A stretch of DNA of 64,000 nucleotides from JAPLNB01 sp964451955 (GCA_964451955.1 CAYVKG010000011.1:6428-70427); one strand, 5' to 3'. Shown: positions 52,330 through 61,967, numbered from the stretch's first letter. Numbers and translations are program-made. Notes: generated by a model not told the origin, from the sequence alone.

Positions 52330-53625
52330 TCATCCTCCCCGCCACGACGCCCCAAACACCCGCTCCAAATGATCACAAAAACGCCCGCATAGCCGGCGCT
52401 GACTGTGCTCCTCGAAAATCACCCGCTGCGCCCTCCGGCCCATCTCCTCCAACGCCACTGCAGACATCGACCGGAACCCCCGGATTGCCTCAACCGCACC
52501 CTGAACATCCCCGTGCGCGACCCGCAATCCGATCCCATGCTCTCGCAGCAGATCCGATACGTGCGATGGCTCAGGACCCAGGTACAGGATCGGCCTCGCA
52601 ACCGCCATCGCCCCGTATATCTTGCACGGATGGATGATCCCCACCATCCCATCCCCCAACGATACCACGTGCACGTCCGCCGCCGACAACGAGTCACGCA
52701 ATTCCCCCAGCGGCTGATACGGCAACGACATCACGTTCGGCGAATTGTGCTCGCGAATAAACCCCTCTATCTCCTTCTTGCCAATTCCCCCACCAACAAA
52801 CACAAACCGAATCCCCGCGTCATCCCCCAACTCCAACGACGCATCCAGCAGCGTCCGCAACGGGTTCGACGGACTGTGATTCCCGCTGTACATGATCACA
52901 AACTTCCCCAACAAGCCATGCCGCGCCCGAAATGGATTCTCTCCCCTCTCCTCACTCTCCTTGCTCTCCTCCGGATCCTCGTGAGGCCACGGCGGAATCA
53001 CCTCGATCCGACCGTCCAGCTTCGCTCTCGCCCGCAGCCGATCAGCCATGAAACGGTCCAACGCCACCACCAGCGACGCATTCCATAAAATAAACCGGTT
53101 CACCGCCTCCAAACACCGCGCCGCAATTCCCCCCGGCCTTATCTTGCCCATCGCAATCAACTGATCCGGATTCAGATCCATCGCCCAATACGCGATCGGT
53201 ATCCGACGAACCAACCTCGCGATCGACGGTACAATCCCCGCCAGCGGCGGCGACGTGCTGAACAAGATCCCCCACACTCTCGGCGTGAACAACGCCACCA
53301 TCAACGACTGCACCATGAAACTCGCCGTCCCCATCACTCGCGTCAGAATCGACTTCTTCCCAAACGACGAGAACCGCAGCCGCCGAACTTCCACCCCATT
53401 CAGCGTCTCCCGCAACGGATACACCAGCGACGGATCGTCATACCCCCGATTCGCCGTGTACACCCGCACACGATGCCCTCGCCTCGCCAACTCAAACGCG
53501 GCATTCGCAATGTGCTGTCCCACCGCCGCGGGATCCGGCACAAACGTCTGGCTGATAATCAGCAGCGTCTTGCCCTCGCTAGGTACCCGCCCGGGTTCAT
53601 TCTTGGTACATTCGCCAAGGCCCAT
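52330..53625 (-). CDS. Glycosyltransferase family 4 protein
   Basis: Cytosolic or membrane-associated GT-B enzyme of 431 residues, WcaI-like. The N-terminal domain starts TLLIISQTFVPDPAAVGQHI, with ARRGHRVRVYTANRG, then IAYWAMDLNPDQLIA. The C-terminal nucleotide-sugar domain has KFVIMYSGNHSPSNPLRTLL, IRFVFVGGGIGKKEI, VMSLPYQPLGELRDSLSAAD and ADVHVVSLGDGMVGIIHPCKIYGAMA, the GT4 E/D-x7-E region in modified form. AGGAG lies 4-5 bases before the ATG. Being between fcl and fkp, it is the natural candidate for transferring fucose or another residue of the same glycan (inference). Confidence 0.88.
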   Translation of the reverse strand: MGLGECTKNEPGRVPSEGKTLLIISQTFVPDPAAVGQHIANAAFELARRGHRVRVYTANRGYDDPSLVYPLRETLNGVEVRRLRFSSFGKKSILTRVMGTASFMVQSLMVALFTPRVWGILFSTSPPLAGIVPSIARLVRRIPIAYWAMDLNPDQLIAMGKIRPGGIAARCLEAVNRFILWNASLVVALDRFMADRLRARAKLDGRIEVIPPWPHEDPEESKESEERGENPFRARHGLLGKFVIMYSGNHSPSNPLRTLLDASLELGDDAGIRFVFVGGGIGKKEIEGFIREHNSPNVMSLPYQPLGELRDSLSAADVHVVSLGDGMVGIIHPCKIYGAMAVARPILYLGPEPSHVSDLLREHGIGLRVAHGDVQGAVEAIRGFRSMSAVALEEMGRRAQRVIFEEHSQRRLCGRFCDHLERVFGASWRGG

Positions 53626-53750
53626 GCTTCTCCTGCTGCCCAAATCGCCAGGCAACCACCAGACGATAACTCCACAAAAACACGCCACCTATGACGCTTG
53701 TAACCACTATATCGGGCAATCCCCCACCAAAGTCCAGCCGTCGACCCCCT

Positions 53751-54695
53751 CTACATCCCCAGCACCGTCCGCTCATACCACCCGATCGTCCGACGCAGCC
53801 CTTCCTCAAACCCCGTCTTCGCCTCAAATCCAAATGCCTCCCGCGCCCTCGTCACATCCAGACAACGCCGCGGCTGACCGTCAGGCTTCGATCCGTCCCA
53901 TCGAACCTCCCCCTTGAATCCCGTCAGACGCACGATCAACTCCGTCAACGCCCGGATCGTGATCTCCTTCCCAGACCCCAGATTCACCGGCTCCGGCGAG
54001 TCGTATCTCTCCAACGCCAACGCCAACGCCTCCGCGCAATCTTCCACGTACAAAAACTCCCGGCTCGCCGATCCCGTACCCCATGCCGTGATATATGCCT
54101 CCCCTCGCGCCTTCGCCTCCAGACATTTCCGTATCAACGCCGGTATCACGTGCGAACTCTTCAGGTCAAAATTATCCCGCGGACCATACAAATTCACCGG
54201 CAACAGATAAATCGCGTTCAAACCGTACTGCTGCCGATACGCCTGGCACATCACCATCAATGCCTTCTTCGCCACTCCATACGGCGCGTTCGTCTCCTCC
54301 GGATAACCGTTCCATAAGTTCTCCTCTCGAAACGGCACCGGCGTGTGCTTCGGATACGCGCAAATCGTCCCCACCTGCAAAAACTTCCTGATCCCACGCC
54401 GCCTCGCATGCTCAATCAGATGCAATCCCATCGCCATGTTCGCAAAAAAGAACCGCCCAGGGTTCTCTCGGTTCGCCCCAATGCCCCCAACCTCCGCCGC
54501 CAGGTGCGCCACCACCGTCGGCTTTAACTCCTCATAGGCCCGCTCCACATCCGTTTCCCGCGTCAGATCGTAATCCCGCCTCCGAACCGTCATCAGGTTC
54601 TCGTATCCCCGATCCCGCAACTTCTCCATCAGGCACGTCCCCACGAATCCCGCGCCACCCGTAATCAATATCCGATCCGATTTTGTTAGGCTCAT
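53751..54695 (-). CDS. fcl: GDP-L-fucose synthase
   Basis: NADPH-dependent epimerase/reductase of 314 residues that turns GDP-4-keto-6-deoxy-mannose into GDP-L-fucose. Rossmann start ILITGGAGFVGTCLMEKL (9-26). The SDR active site has YGVAKKAL (Tyr139, Lys143) preceded by VGTICAYPKHTPVPFREENL (the S/T-x-C-x-YP motif typical of WcaG). The substrate loop LLPVNLYGPRDNFDLKSSHV is characteristic of GDP-fucose synthase. It starts 30 bases after the gmd stop, so the two are almost certainly one operon. Length and motifs are complete. Confidence 0.96.
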   Translation of the reverse strand: MSLTKSDRILITGGAGFVGTCLMEKLRDRGYENLMTVRRRDYDLTRETDVERAYEELKPTVVAHLAAEVGGIGANRENPGRFFFANMAMGLHLIEHARRRGIRKFLQVGTICAYPKHTPVPFREENLWNGYPEETNAPYGVAKKALMVMCQAYRQQYGLNAIYLLPVNLYGPRDNFDLKSSHVIPALIRKCLEAKARGEAYITAWGTGSASREFLYVEDCAEALALALERYDSPEPVNLGSGKEITIRALTELIVRLTGFKGEVRWDGSKPDGQPRRCLDVTRAREAFGFEAKTGFEEGLRRTIGWYERTVLGM

Positions 54696-54725
54696 GGTCT
54701 GTCTGCCCCCGAAGCCAATAACTGC

Positions 54726-55799
54726 CTACCTCGTCGAAAACACGCTCCTGCACGACGCCGCTGCATCCGACAACGCCTGCCCGTGGTCGCTGATCAACCG
54801 CTCCCGCTTCGCGATTCCCATGTCCGATTCCACCATCATCCGCACCAGTTCCTTGAACGTCACCCGCGGCTTCCATCCCAACACCCGACGCGCCTTCGAC
54901 GCGTCCCCCAACAACAGGTCCACCTCCGTCGGACGAAAATACCGCGGATCCACCTCAACGTATTTCCTCCAGTCCAGATTCAACAACCCAAACGTCTCGT
55001 CCAGAAACTCCCGGATCGAATGCGTCTCACCCGTCGCAATCACATAATCGTCCGCGACGCCATGGTTCAGCATCATCCACATCGCTTCCACGTAGTCCCC
55101 CGCAAAGCCCCAGTCCCGCTTCGCTTCCAGGTTCCCCAGAAACAACTTCTCCTGTAGCCCAACCGCAATCCGTGTTGCCCCTCGCGTAATCTTCCGCGTC
55201 ACGAACGTCTCCCCTCGCCGCGGCGACTCGTGATTGAACAAAATACCATTGCACGCAAATAGGTTGTACGCCTCCCGGTAGTTCAGCGTCTGCCAATAAC
55301 TGTACAACTTCGCGCACGCATACGGGCTCCTTGGATAGAACGGCGTCTTCTCCGTCTGCGGCGTCTCCACCACCTTCCCATACATCTCCGATGACGATGC
55401 CTGATAAAACCGCGTCGGCAGCCCCGTGTCCCGGATCGCCTCCAACAGGTTGATCGTCCCCAACGCGTCCGTCTGCGACGTGTACACCGGCTGGTCAAAC
55501 GACACCCGCACGTGCGATTGCGCCGCCAGGTTGTATACCTCGTCCGGCTGCACTCGCGTCAGAATCTCCCGCAGCCCCGTCCCGTCCGTCAGGTCCCCAT
55601 AATGCAAAAACAACCGCGCGTTCGGATCGTGAGGATCCCGATACAAATGCTCGATCCGGTCCGTGTTGAACGTCGACGACCGCCTCACTATCCCATGCAC
55701 CGTATAACCCTTGCCCAGCAGAAATTCCGCCAGATACGAGCCGTCCTGCCCAGTTATTCCGGTTATCAACGCCTTCTTCGAAACAGCTGTCTCGCTCAT
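54726..55799 (-). CDS. gmd: GDP-mannose 4,6-dehydratase
   Basis: First enzyme of the de novo GDP-L-fucose (and GDP-rhamnose) route, 357 residues. ALITGITGQDGSYLAEFLL (10-28) is the Gmd Rossmann motif, followed by HGIVRRSSTFNTDRIEHLY, the classic Gmd sequence. YNLAAQSHVRVSFDQP lies about 89-104. Catalytic SASSSE-like QASSSEMYGKV and Tyr160-x-x-x-Lys164 in RSPYACAKLYSYW follow. Start MSETAVSKKALI is preceded by AAGG. It is the first gene of the fucose block. The long upstream region carries three perfect palindromes. Nothing suggests truncation. Confidence 0.97.
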   Translation of the reverse strand: MSETAVSKKALITGITGQDGSYLAEFLLGKGYTVHGIVRRSSTFNTDRIEHLYRDPHDPNARLFLHYGDLTDGTGLREILTRVQPDEVYNLAAQSHVRVSFDQPVYTSQTDALGTINLLEAIRDTGLPTRFYQASSSEMYGKVVETPQTEKTPFYPRSPYACAKLYSYWQTLNYREAYNLFACNGILFNHESPRRGETFVTRKITRGATRIAVGLQEKLFLGNLEAKRDWGFAGDYVEAMWMMLNHGVADDYVIATGETHSIREFLDETFGLLNLDWRKYVEVDPRYFRPTEVDLLLGDASKARRVLGWKPRVTFKELVRMMVESDMGIAKRERLISDHGQALSDAAASCRSVFSTR

Positions 55800-55871
55800 G
55801 TCGTCCCTTGTCCTTGTGGGCGCAAACGCCAACTCCACGTACGCCGCCTCATAACGATTCTATCGACCAAA

Positions 55872-55899
55872 GGGGTACCCCCCCATATGGGCATGCCCA
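55872..55899. promoter_or_regulatory. Three consecutive perfect palindromes between gmd and a divergent gene
   Basis: GGGGTACCCC (55872-55881), CCCATATGGG (55882-55891) and TGGGCATGCCCA (55888-55899) follow one another, the last two sharing TGGG. They lie 73 bases upstream of gmd and 126 bases before the small secreted protein gene. This suggests tandem binding sites for a dimeric regulator, or a compact cruciform-prone element. Confidence 0.45.
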
Positions 55900-56024
55900 G
55901 TATCCCCAAATTATCATCCATCTGCAATACGCCACTTCGCAATCACCCCCATTCCCACACCTCCTCCCTTTGCACAGTGTCCGCCCGCTCATCCCCAAGG
56001 TATACTTGTCCGACGGAAACACCC

Positions 56025-56414
56025 ATGACCCCTCAATCGGTGGCCATAATCCTCGCCCTCACAATCCTGCCGGCCCACGCTTACGCCCAGGTCCAACCCA
56101 CTCCCTTCTTCCCCGGCAACGGCGGCGTCGCCCTCTACAACCCCGAAATCGCCGTCGTCGCCTCAGGTCCTCTCCTCGTCGTCAGACCCGTCGTCTCTCA
56201 CGACCTCAAATATGTCTCCATCGCCTCCCAAGCCTCCCTCACTCAAGTCATCCGCATTCAACGATTCCCCGTCATGACCTTCGCAGCACGCGGCTTCGTC
56301 GGCGGTGCACGTCCCGCCTCAAACCCCCGCCTCATTCCCTCGACCCCAGACGCCGCCAAAACCCCCTCCACCCTCCTCGATCGACCCGGCATCACCTGGA
56401 TCGCTCCCCCATGA
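56025..56414 (+). CDS. Small secreted protein, planctomycete-type NPEIAVVASG family
   Basis: Exported protein of 129 residues. The leader is MTPQSVAIILALTILPAHAYAQ. The mature core FFPGNGGVALYNPEIAVVAS and RPVVSHDLKYVSIASQASLT resembles short planctomycete proteins with an NPEI motif and a repeated strand pair (similar in wording to the end of secretin-like proteins). The tail is Pro/Ala/Thr-rich. The start follows GGAAA by 5 bases; TATACT lies 18 bases upstream of it. Function unknown. It is followed 46 bases later by the AsmA-like gene on the same strand. Confidence 0.65.
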   Translation: MTPQSVAIILALTILPAHAYAQVQPTPFFPGNGGVALYNPEIAVVASGPLLVVRPVVSHDLKYVSIASQASLTQVIRIQRFPVMTFAARGFVGGARPASNPRLIPSTPDAAKTPSTLLDRPGITWIAPP

Positions 56415-56460
56415 TCCCCGCCCCTCCCCATTCTCGACCTCTTCCACTACGGAGATGAAA

Positions 56461-59400
56461 ATGACCGAACCACAAGTCCCTCCCGACAACTCTGCCGCTG
56501 ACGCCGCCGCCACCGGCTCCCAAAACGCCAAAAACCCACCCTCCTCAACCCCTCCACACCCTCCCAAAAAACGCCGCCGCTGGCGATGGATCGCCGCTAG
56601 CCTCCTTGTCCTCCTCGCCCTCGTCCTCCTTCTGGCCCCCACCATCGCCAGCACCTCGCTCGTCCGCCCATTGATCGTCCAACAAATCAACAAGACCCTC
56701 GACGGACAGATCCATATCTCCAACTGGTCCCTCGGCTGGTTCACAGGCATCAGCCTCTCCGGAGTACGCGTCACTCAGGACGGCGCGCAAATCGCTGAAC
56801 TCCACGACCTCTCCACCCAACTTACCCTCCTCCGCGCTATCCGCGGTAACCTCGACCTCGGCAAAACTACCATCCAGGGACTCGATATCCTCCTCAATAT
56901 CTACCCCGACGGCCGAACTAACTTCCACCGCCTCCTCAGGCTCCCGCCCGCTTCCGAAGGACCCCTCACCGTCCCACAACTCCGTGGCCAAATCCACGCC
57001 GACCTCCGCGGAACCATCGCCAGATCCGGTCAGCCTCCCGTCATCATCGACCCCAGCTCCCTCCAGGCCGCCATCACCGACATCAATGCCCCCATCAACC
57101 ACCAACTCGACCTCGCCCTGCGCGTCGGTTCCGCCGGCGCCGGCAAAGTCCACGCCGCCGGCTCCCTGCGATTGTTCCACAACAACACCCTCGACCTCGC
57201 AAAACTCTCGGCCGACGAATCCCTCACCATCCAAAACCTCGATCTCGCCGCCTCCTCACCTCTCCTGCCAAAAGACGCCGGCATCAATCGCCTCGCCGGA
57301 ACCCTCAACGGCTCCTTCACCGCCAAAGCTCCCCCCTCCGGCCAAATCACCCTCGCCGGTAGCCTCGTCTGCGATTCCCTCGCCCTCTCAGGACCAACAC
57401 TCGCCCCAGATACCTACCGTACCACCCGCGCTGTCATCACCATCCCACAGACTACCTTCGATCCCCAGACCGGCCTCCTCCGCTCCCAGTCTCCCATCAC
57501 CTTCACCACCGACCAGGGCAACCTCTCCCTCTCCCTCGACGCCACTCAGCAGTCCCTCACAAACCTCGCCGCCAACCGCGCGCCAGGCTCCCCCGGAACC
57601 CTCACCCTTGCCTCACAATTCGATCTCGCTCAACTCGCACAACAATTGCCCACCCTCCTCAACCTCAAACAAGGCATCAAGCCCGTCTCCGGCAAAATCA
57701 CCCACAACACCCTCATCACCCTTGCCCCCAACCAGGCTGCCATCAGAACCACCCTCGACCTCTCCGACCTCGCCGCCACCGATCCCAATGGCCGAAATAT
57801 CCAGGCCCAACCACTCAACCTCAGCCTCTCCGCAACCAGCCTCGGCGGCGGCGGTCTCCTCCCCGACCTCCGCGATCTCACCATCCAGCTCCGCAGCCGC
57901 TTCGCTACCATCGACGGAAAGGGGGACTCCCTCGCCAAACTCCACGTCACAGGTCAAGCCAGCCTCCTCGAACTCCAACGCGAAGCCGCCCAGTTCCTCG
58001 ACCTCGGCCCCCTAACCCTCACCGGACAGGCCCGCTTCTCACTCTCCGCCACAGGACAACTCGCCAACGAAGACGATTCCGCTCCGCTCCACGCCCTCTT
58101 CTCCGCTACCGACCTCCAGATCCGCAACGACCAGATCATCCACATCCAACAGCCTTGGCTTGAACTCTCCGCCAACGCCACCCTCATCCGCGGCAAAAAC
58201 CAGTTCATCAAGGCCTTCCGCGATGCCGCCTTCACCCTCCGCTCCGGCGACCCCGACAAACCCTCCCTCGATCTCTCCGCCTCCGCACAACTCGCCCCAG
58301 GCGCCGCAACCCCACTCGCCGTCCCCAACTTCCAACTCGCCAAGTGCAACGTCGATCTCGCCGCCGCTCAAAAACAATTCGTCGCCGCCGCCAACTCCCT
58401 CCGCAACAGCGGCTGGGTCATCCCACCAGGAAACCTCTCCCTCACCGCCGCCGGTTCATGGGACGGCCAATCCGCCGCCCTCAAAACCCTCAACCTCACC
58501 AGCCCCCTCGGTAACCTCGCCCTCGCCGACGCCCTCCTCCGTATCCCCAAAAACGCCTCTCCCTCCTCCCCTCTCGACATCCTCCAACAGGCGACCCTCT
58601 CCCTCGACCTCCCCGACCTCGCCAACGCCTCCAAAATCCTCGCCTCCGCCGCCGTCCCCCAAACCCCATCCGATCCCCCAGACGCCGACGCCCCCACAAC
58701 ACAACCCGCTCAACCCATCATCCTCACCTCCGGCAGCCTCAAACTCGCCATGCGACTCGAACGCTCCCCCAATGGACTCGCCCTCACTCTCAACGACCTC
58801 GCCGGACGAAAAATCGCCTTCCAACGCGCCAATGGCCGTTACGAACTGCCAGACCTCAACACCCGCCTCGTCGCACTCGTCGCCACCAACAACACCAACC
58901 CCAACAACACAATCCTCCAGCAAATCTCCGAAATCCAAATCTCCCAACTCGCAGGCAACGCCGGACCCGCCACATGGTCCCTCGCCGAGCCCCTCTCCAT
59001 CAAAGGCCTCGATTCCACCCTCCAGGCCCAAGGTTCAATCAAACTCGCAGGCGACCTCCGACAAATCGCCGACATCCTCCAGGCCCTCCAAGGCCACGAA
59101 CCCGCCTCCACCACACCCTACGCCGGCGCCTTCACCCTCACTCAGCGGCTCCGTACTCAAGGCGCCTCCGTCTCACTCCTCGGCGACCTCGCCATCGATA
59201 ACTTCGCCGTCGGACCCTCCCAAAAACCCTCCTTCGCCGAAAAATCCATCCGCATCGCCGACGAAATCACCCTTGACCAAAATGCCAAGTCCATCGCCAT
59301 CAATAAACTCACCCTCGATATGGCCGACAGCAAAGCCCTCGGCCTCTCCGTCTCAGGCGCCGTCTCCGACTACCCAAAACAGCGAAACCTCGACAATATC

Positions 59401-60468
59401 CAGCTCCTCCTCAGCTACGACGCCGCCAAACTCCTCGAAATCATCCGACCCCTCCTCTCCCCGGAATCCCAGCAGCAACTCCAAACCCTCAAACTCACCG
59501 GCCTCGTCCGCGACCGCCGCATCGCCGTCGCCGGCAAGTACCCCGTCCTCAGCGAAAAAGCCGTCCGGCAGAAAATCTCCCCCATCCAATCTGTCAAAGC
59601 CTCCGGCATCCTCTCCTTCGACCGCGTCGAGTACCAGCAAATGGTCGGCGAATTCAAAGAAGTCCCCTTCGTCCTCGCCGATGGCATCCTCAAAATCGCC
59701 TACCCGGACCGACCTCCCGCTCAGCAACTCCCAACCCCATATCCCTTCAACGGCGGTAAACTCGACCTCGGCGGCCTCGAAATCGCCGTCGGCACCCAGG
59801 AACTCCGCCTCAACTCCACTCGACAAAACCACAAACTCCTCGACAACGTCACCATCAACCGCTCCTTCGTCGAACAATACCTCGGCAAACTCAATCCCCT
59901 CTTCACCGTCCCTAAAGACGCCAAAGGCGCCATCAACCTCACCATCAATGAACTCAACCAGCTGCCCCTCGGCCCCTCCCTCTCCAAACCAAAACGCAAC
60001 GAAGTCGGTCGCGGCAAGTTCACCTTCTCCATCACCGACCTCCAGATCGATTCCCTCTTCATGGCCCTCCTCGCCCAACAACTACAGTTCAAACTCGCCC
60101 CAGGCGGCGCTCTACAAACCAACATCCGCGACGCCGTCGTCCAAATCCAAACCGGCATCGTCAAAAGCGATATCGCCCTCGACATCGGCGGCCAGATCAT
60201 CGGCATGAAAAACACCGAAATCGCCCTCGCCTCCCAGAAAATCCGCAGCATGGAAATGCTCATCCCAAAAACCATGCTCTCACAATACGTCCTCGGACAA
60301 CTCGGCTCCAAACAGTCCCTCATCAAGGACAACATCGTCGTCCCCGTCAAAGGAACCCTCGCTAAGTCCGAATTCAACATCCTCGATGCCGCCCTCAAGT
60401 CCATCAACGTCGGCGGCGTCATCAACCAGTTCCTCGGTAACCAGCCCAATGAAAAAAAAGCCCGCTAA
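56461..60468 (+). CDS. AsmA-family (AsmA/TamB-like) large envelope protein
   Basis: Protein of 1335 residues with a disordered cytosolic head, KKRRRWRW, and one membrane anchor (about 42-65, IAASLLVLLALVLLLAPTIA). After it comes the AsmA start LIVQQINKTLDGQIHISNWS (about 70-90). The long beta-strand chain LTLLRAIRGNLDLGKTTIQGLDIL is typical of AsmA, and repeats of the type LTLAGSL, LKTLNLTSPLGNLAL and DLQIRNDQ occupy the middle. The C-terminal part has LDIGGQIIGMKNTEIALASQ. Proteins of this fold bridge the periplasm and are thought to move phospholipids or affect outer-membrane assembly. Of two near ATGs, 56461 lies 6 bases after GGAG and is chosen. No tamA/bamA-like gene is adjacent. Confidence 0.85.
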   Translation: MTEPQVPPDNSAADAAATGSQNAKNPPSSTPPHPPKKRRRWRWIAASLLVLLALVLLLAPTIASTSLVRPLIVQQINKTLDGQIHISNWSLGWFTGISLSGVRVTQDGAQIAELHDLSTQLTLLRAIRGNLDLGKTTIQGLDILLNIYPDGRTNFHRLLRLPPASEGPLTVPQLRGQIHADLRGTIARSGQPPVIIDPSSLQAAITDINAPINHQLDLALRVGSAGAGKVHAAGSLRLFHNNTLDLAKLSADESLTIQNLDLAASSPLLPKDAGINRLAGTLNGSFTAKAPPSGQITLAGSLVCDSLALSGPTLAPDTYRTTRAVITIPQTTFDPQTGLLRSQSPITFTTDQGNLSLSLDATQQSLTNLAANRAPGSPGTLTLASQFDLAQLAQQLPTLLNLKQGIKPVSGKITHNTLITLAPNQAAIRTTLDLSDLAATDPNGRNIQAQPLNLSLSATSLGGGGLLPDLRDLTIQLRSRFATIDGKGDSLAKLHVTGQASLLELQREAAQFLDLGPLTLTGQARFSLSATGQLANEDDSAPLHALFSATDLQIRNDQIIHIQQPWLELSANATLIRGKNQFIKAFRDAAFTLRSGDPDKPSLDLSASAQLAPGAATPLAVPNFQLAKCNVDLAAAQKQFVAAANSLRNSGWVIPPGNLSLTAAGSWDGQSAALKTLNLTSPLGNLALADALLRIPKNASPSSPLDILQQATLSLDLPDLANASKILASAAVPQTPSDPPDADAPTTQPAQPIILTSGSLKLAMRLERSPNGLALTLNDLAGRKIAFQRANGRYELPDLNTRLVALVATNNTNPNNTILQQISEIQISQLAGNAGPATWSLAEPLSIKGLDSTLQAQGSIKLAGDLRQIADILQALQGHEPASTTPYAGAFTLTQRLRTQGASVSLLGDLAIDNFAVGPSQKPSFAEKSIRIADEITLDQNAKSIAINKLTLDMADSKALGLSVSGAVSDYPKQRNLDNIQLLLSYDAAKLLEIIRPLLSPESQQQLQTLKLTGLVRDRRIAVAGKYPVLSEKAVRQKISPIQSVKASGILSFDRVEYQQMVGEFKEVPFVLADGILKIAYPDRPPAQQLPTPYPFNGGKLDLGGLEIAVGTQELRLNSTRQNHKLLDNVTINRSFVEQYLGKLNPLFTVPKDAKGAINLTINELNQLPLGPSLSKPKRNEVGRGKFTFSITDLQIDSLFMALLAQQLQFKLAPGGALQTNIRDAVVQIQTGIVKSDIALDIGGQIIGMKNTEIALASQKIRSMEMLIPKTMLSQYVLGQLGSKQSLIKDNIVVPVKGTLAKSEFNILDAALKSINVGGVINQFLGNQPNEKKAR

Positions 60469-60590
60469 CCACGCCCAACTAGCCCTCTCCACCATCCCCA
60501 GACGCCACACCCCGCCCAACCCCATCCGACAACCCAGATCCTCGTCACCAGTAATTTCGACGTTGATCCCGGACAGCCGGTGTGCTACCA

Positions 60591-61604
60591 ATGAGCTCCA
60601 TGAGCCCCTCATCTCGCAGAGAGTTCCTTTCCGTCAGCATCGGCGGCATCGCCGCGGCGACCATCACCGCCGGCTGTCTCTCCAACTCCTCCTCCACCGC
60701 CGACCCCAATCCCGCAATCCCCATGCGACCCTTCGGCAAAACCGGCGTCAAAGTGTCCCAGCTGGGACTCGGCGGATGGCATATCGGCATCCAGCAAGAC
60801 CCGGACGAAAGCATCCGCCTCATCCACACCGCCATCGACGCCGGCATCAACTTCCTCGATAATTCCATCGACTACAACGACGGCCAGAGCGAAATCCGAA
60901 TGGGCCAGGCCATCAAGGGCCGCCGCCACAACGTCTTCCTCATGACCAAGCACAACTTCCGCGACAAAAAAAACGCCCTCCGCGATCTCGAAATCAGCCT
61001 CAAACGCCTCCAAACCGACTACCTCGACCTCTGGCAGTTCCATTCCATCGAACGACCCGAAGACCCCGATTGGATCTTCGCCCAAAACGGCGCCATCGAA
61101 GCCGCCGACGCCGCCAAAAAACAGGGCAAAGCCCGATTCATCGGCTTCACAGGTCACAAAAACCCCGATTACCACCTCAAAATGCTCGCCAAAAACTACC
61201 CCTGGGACGCCCTCCAGATGCCCCTCAACGTCCTCGACCCCCATTTCCGCAGCTTCGAACGCCTCGTGCTCCCACAGGCCGTCAAACGCCAAATGGGCAT
61301 CATCGGCATGAAGCCCATGGCCTTCCAGAACGCCCCCAAGACCGGCGCTATCTCCTCAACCGAGTGCCTCCACTACGCAATGAGCCTCCCCGTCTCCGTT
61401 ACCATCACCGGATGCGAAACCATCGAACGCCTCCAAACCGCCATCGCCGCCGCTCGCTCTTTCAAAAAACTCGACGAAGCCGAAATGCAGAACCTACGCA
61501 ACCGCATGCAGCCCTTCGTCAAGGACGGCCAAAGTGAACCCTACAAAACCACCAAGAACTTCGACAACAACCCCGCCGCCTTCCCACCTCCCTATCAGGC
61601 CTGA
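60591..61604 (+). CDS. Tat-exported aldo/keto reductase
   Basis: Protein of 337 residues with a twin-arginine leader (SSRREFLSVSIGGIAAATIT) and then the aldo/keto reductase barrel. The start of the fold is MRPFGKTGVKVSQLGLGGWH. The catalytic tetrad reads Asp90, Tyr95, Lys120 and His151 in LDNSIDYNDGQSE, LMTKHN and FHSIE. NADPH-loop residues near 285-310 (TITGCETIERLQTAIA) are present. Export is unusual for the family, since soluble reductases normally use cytosolic NADPH; however, Tat passengers carry bound cofactor. Substrate unknown. Two further ATGs 9 bases up- and downstream of the one used are possible, with no clear ribosome-binding site. Confidence 0.9.
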   Translation: MSSMSPSSRREFLSVSIGGIAAATITAGCLSNSSSTADPNPAIPMRPFGKTGVKVSQLGLGGWHIGIQQDPDESIRLIHTAIDAGINFLDNSIDYNDGQSEIRMGQAIKGRRHNVFLMTKHNFRDKKNALRDLEISLKRLQTDYLDLWQFHSIERPEDPDWIFAQNGAIEAADAAKKQGKARFIGFTGHKNPDYHLKMLAKNYPWDALQMPLNVLDPHFRSFERLVLPQAVKRQMGIIGMKPMAFQNAPKTGAISSTECLHYAMSLPVSVTITGCETIERLQTAIAAARSFKKLDEAEMQNLRNRMQPFVKDGQSEPYKTTKNFDNNPAAFPPPYQA

Positions 61605-61967
61605 TCGCCTCCCCTCCAGCTACGGTGCTGCAGCGATTGCCGCGGCCAATCGCGACGCGACGCATCCCCACGCTCCTCCGCTCGGATAATCCCCCGCGGT
61701 TCACACCACCCCCAGTGCCCCATGGCCTCGGGCTCATCCCGCTCAACACGCTGCTCATTCAGCCGGGCAGCCCGCCGCAGAACCCCCAGCACATCCCGAG
61801 CCCCAGAGAACATCCAACCACACCGCCTGCCAGGACAGCACTCGCCTCTCCACCCTTGTCCGCATCACAAAGTACCTCATCCAGACAACAACACCCCACG
61901 TCCTCAGTCTATACGCCCTGAACGCCAATCGGGAACCACGCCACCCCCATGCGCTGCTCCACTGGAC
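61605..61967. other. 363-bp region without a supported gene
   Basis: All three minus-strand frames are open for 60-80 codons (for example MFSGARDVLGVLRRAARLNE at 61595-61813), but they have no ribosome-binding site or recognisable motif and overlap each other. Apart from the hairpin at 61633-61653, nothing was identified. A decayed gene is possible. Confidence 0.3.
61633..61653 (+). terminator. Hairpin after the aldo/keto reductase gene
   Basis: GCGATTG and CAATCGC form a perfect seven-base stem with loop CCGCGGC, 28 bases after the stop. There is no T-run, so termination strength is uncertain. Confidence 0.35.

Noticed and set aside
58160..60208. Long open plus-strand frame of 682 codons within the AsmA-like gene
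   Set aside because: It is a Ser/Pro/Thr-rich shadow of the real frame produced by high GC and C-ending codons; it lacks any domain, signal or independent ribosome-binding site.
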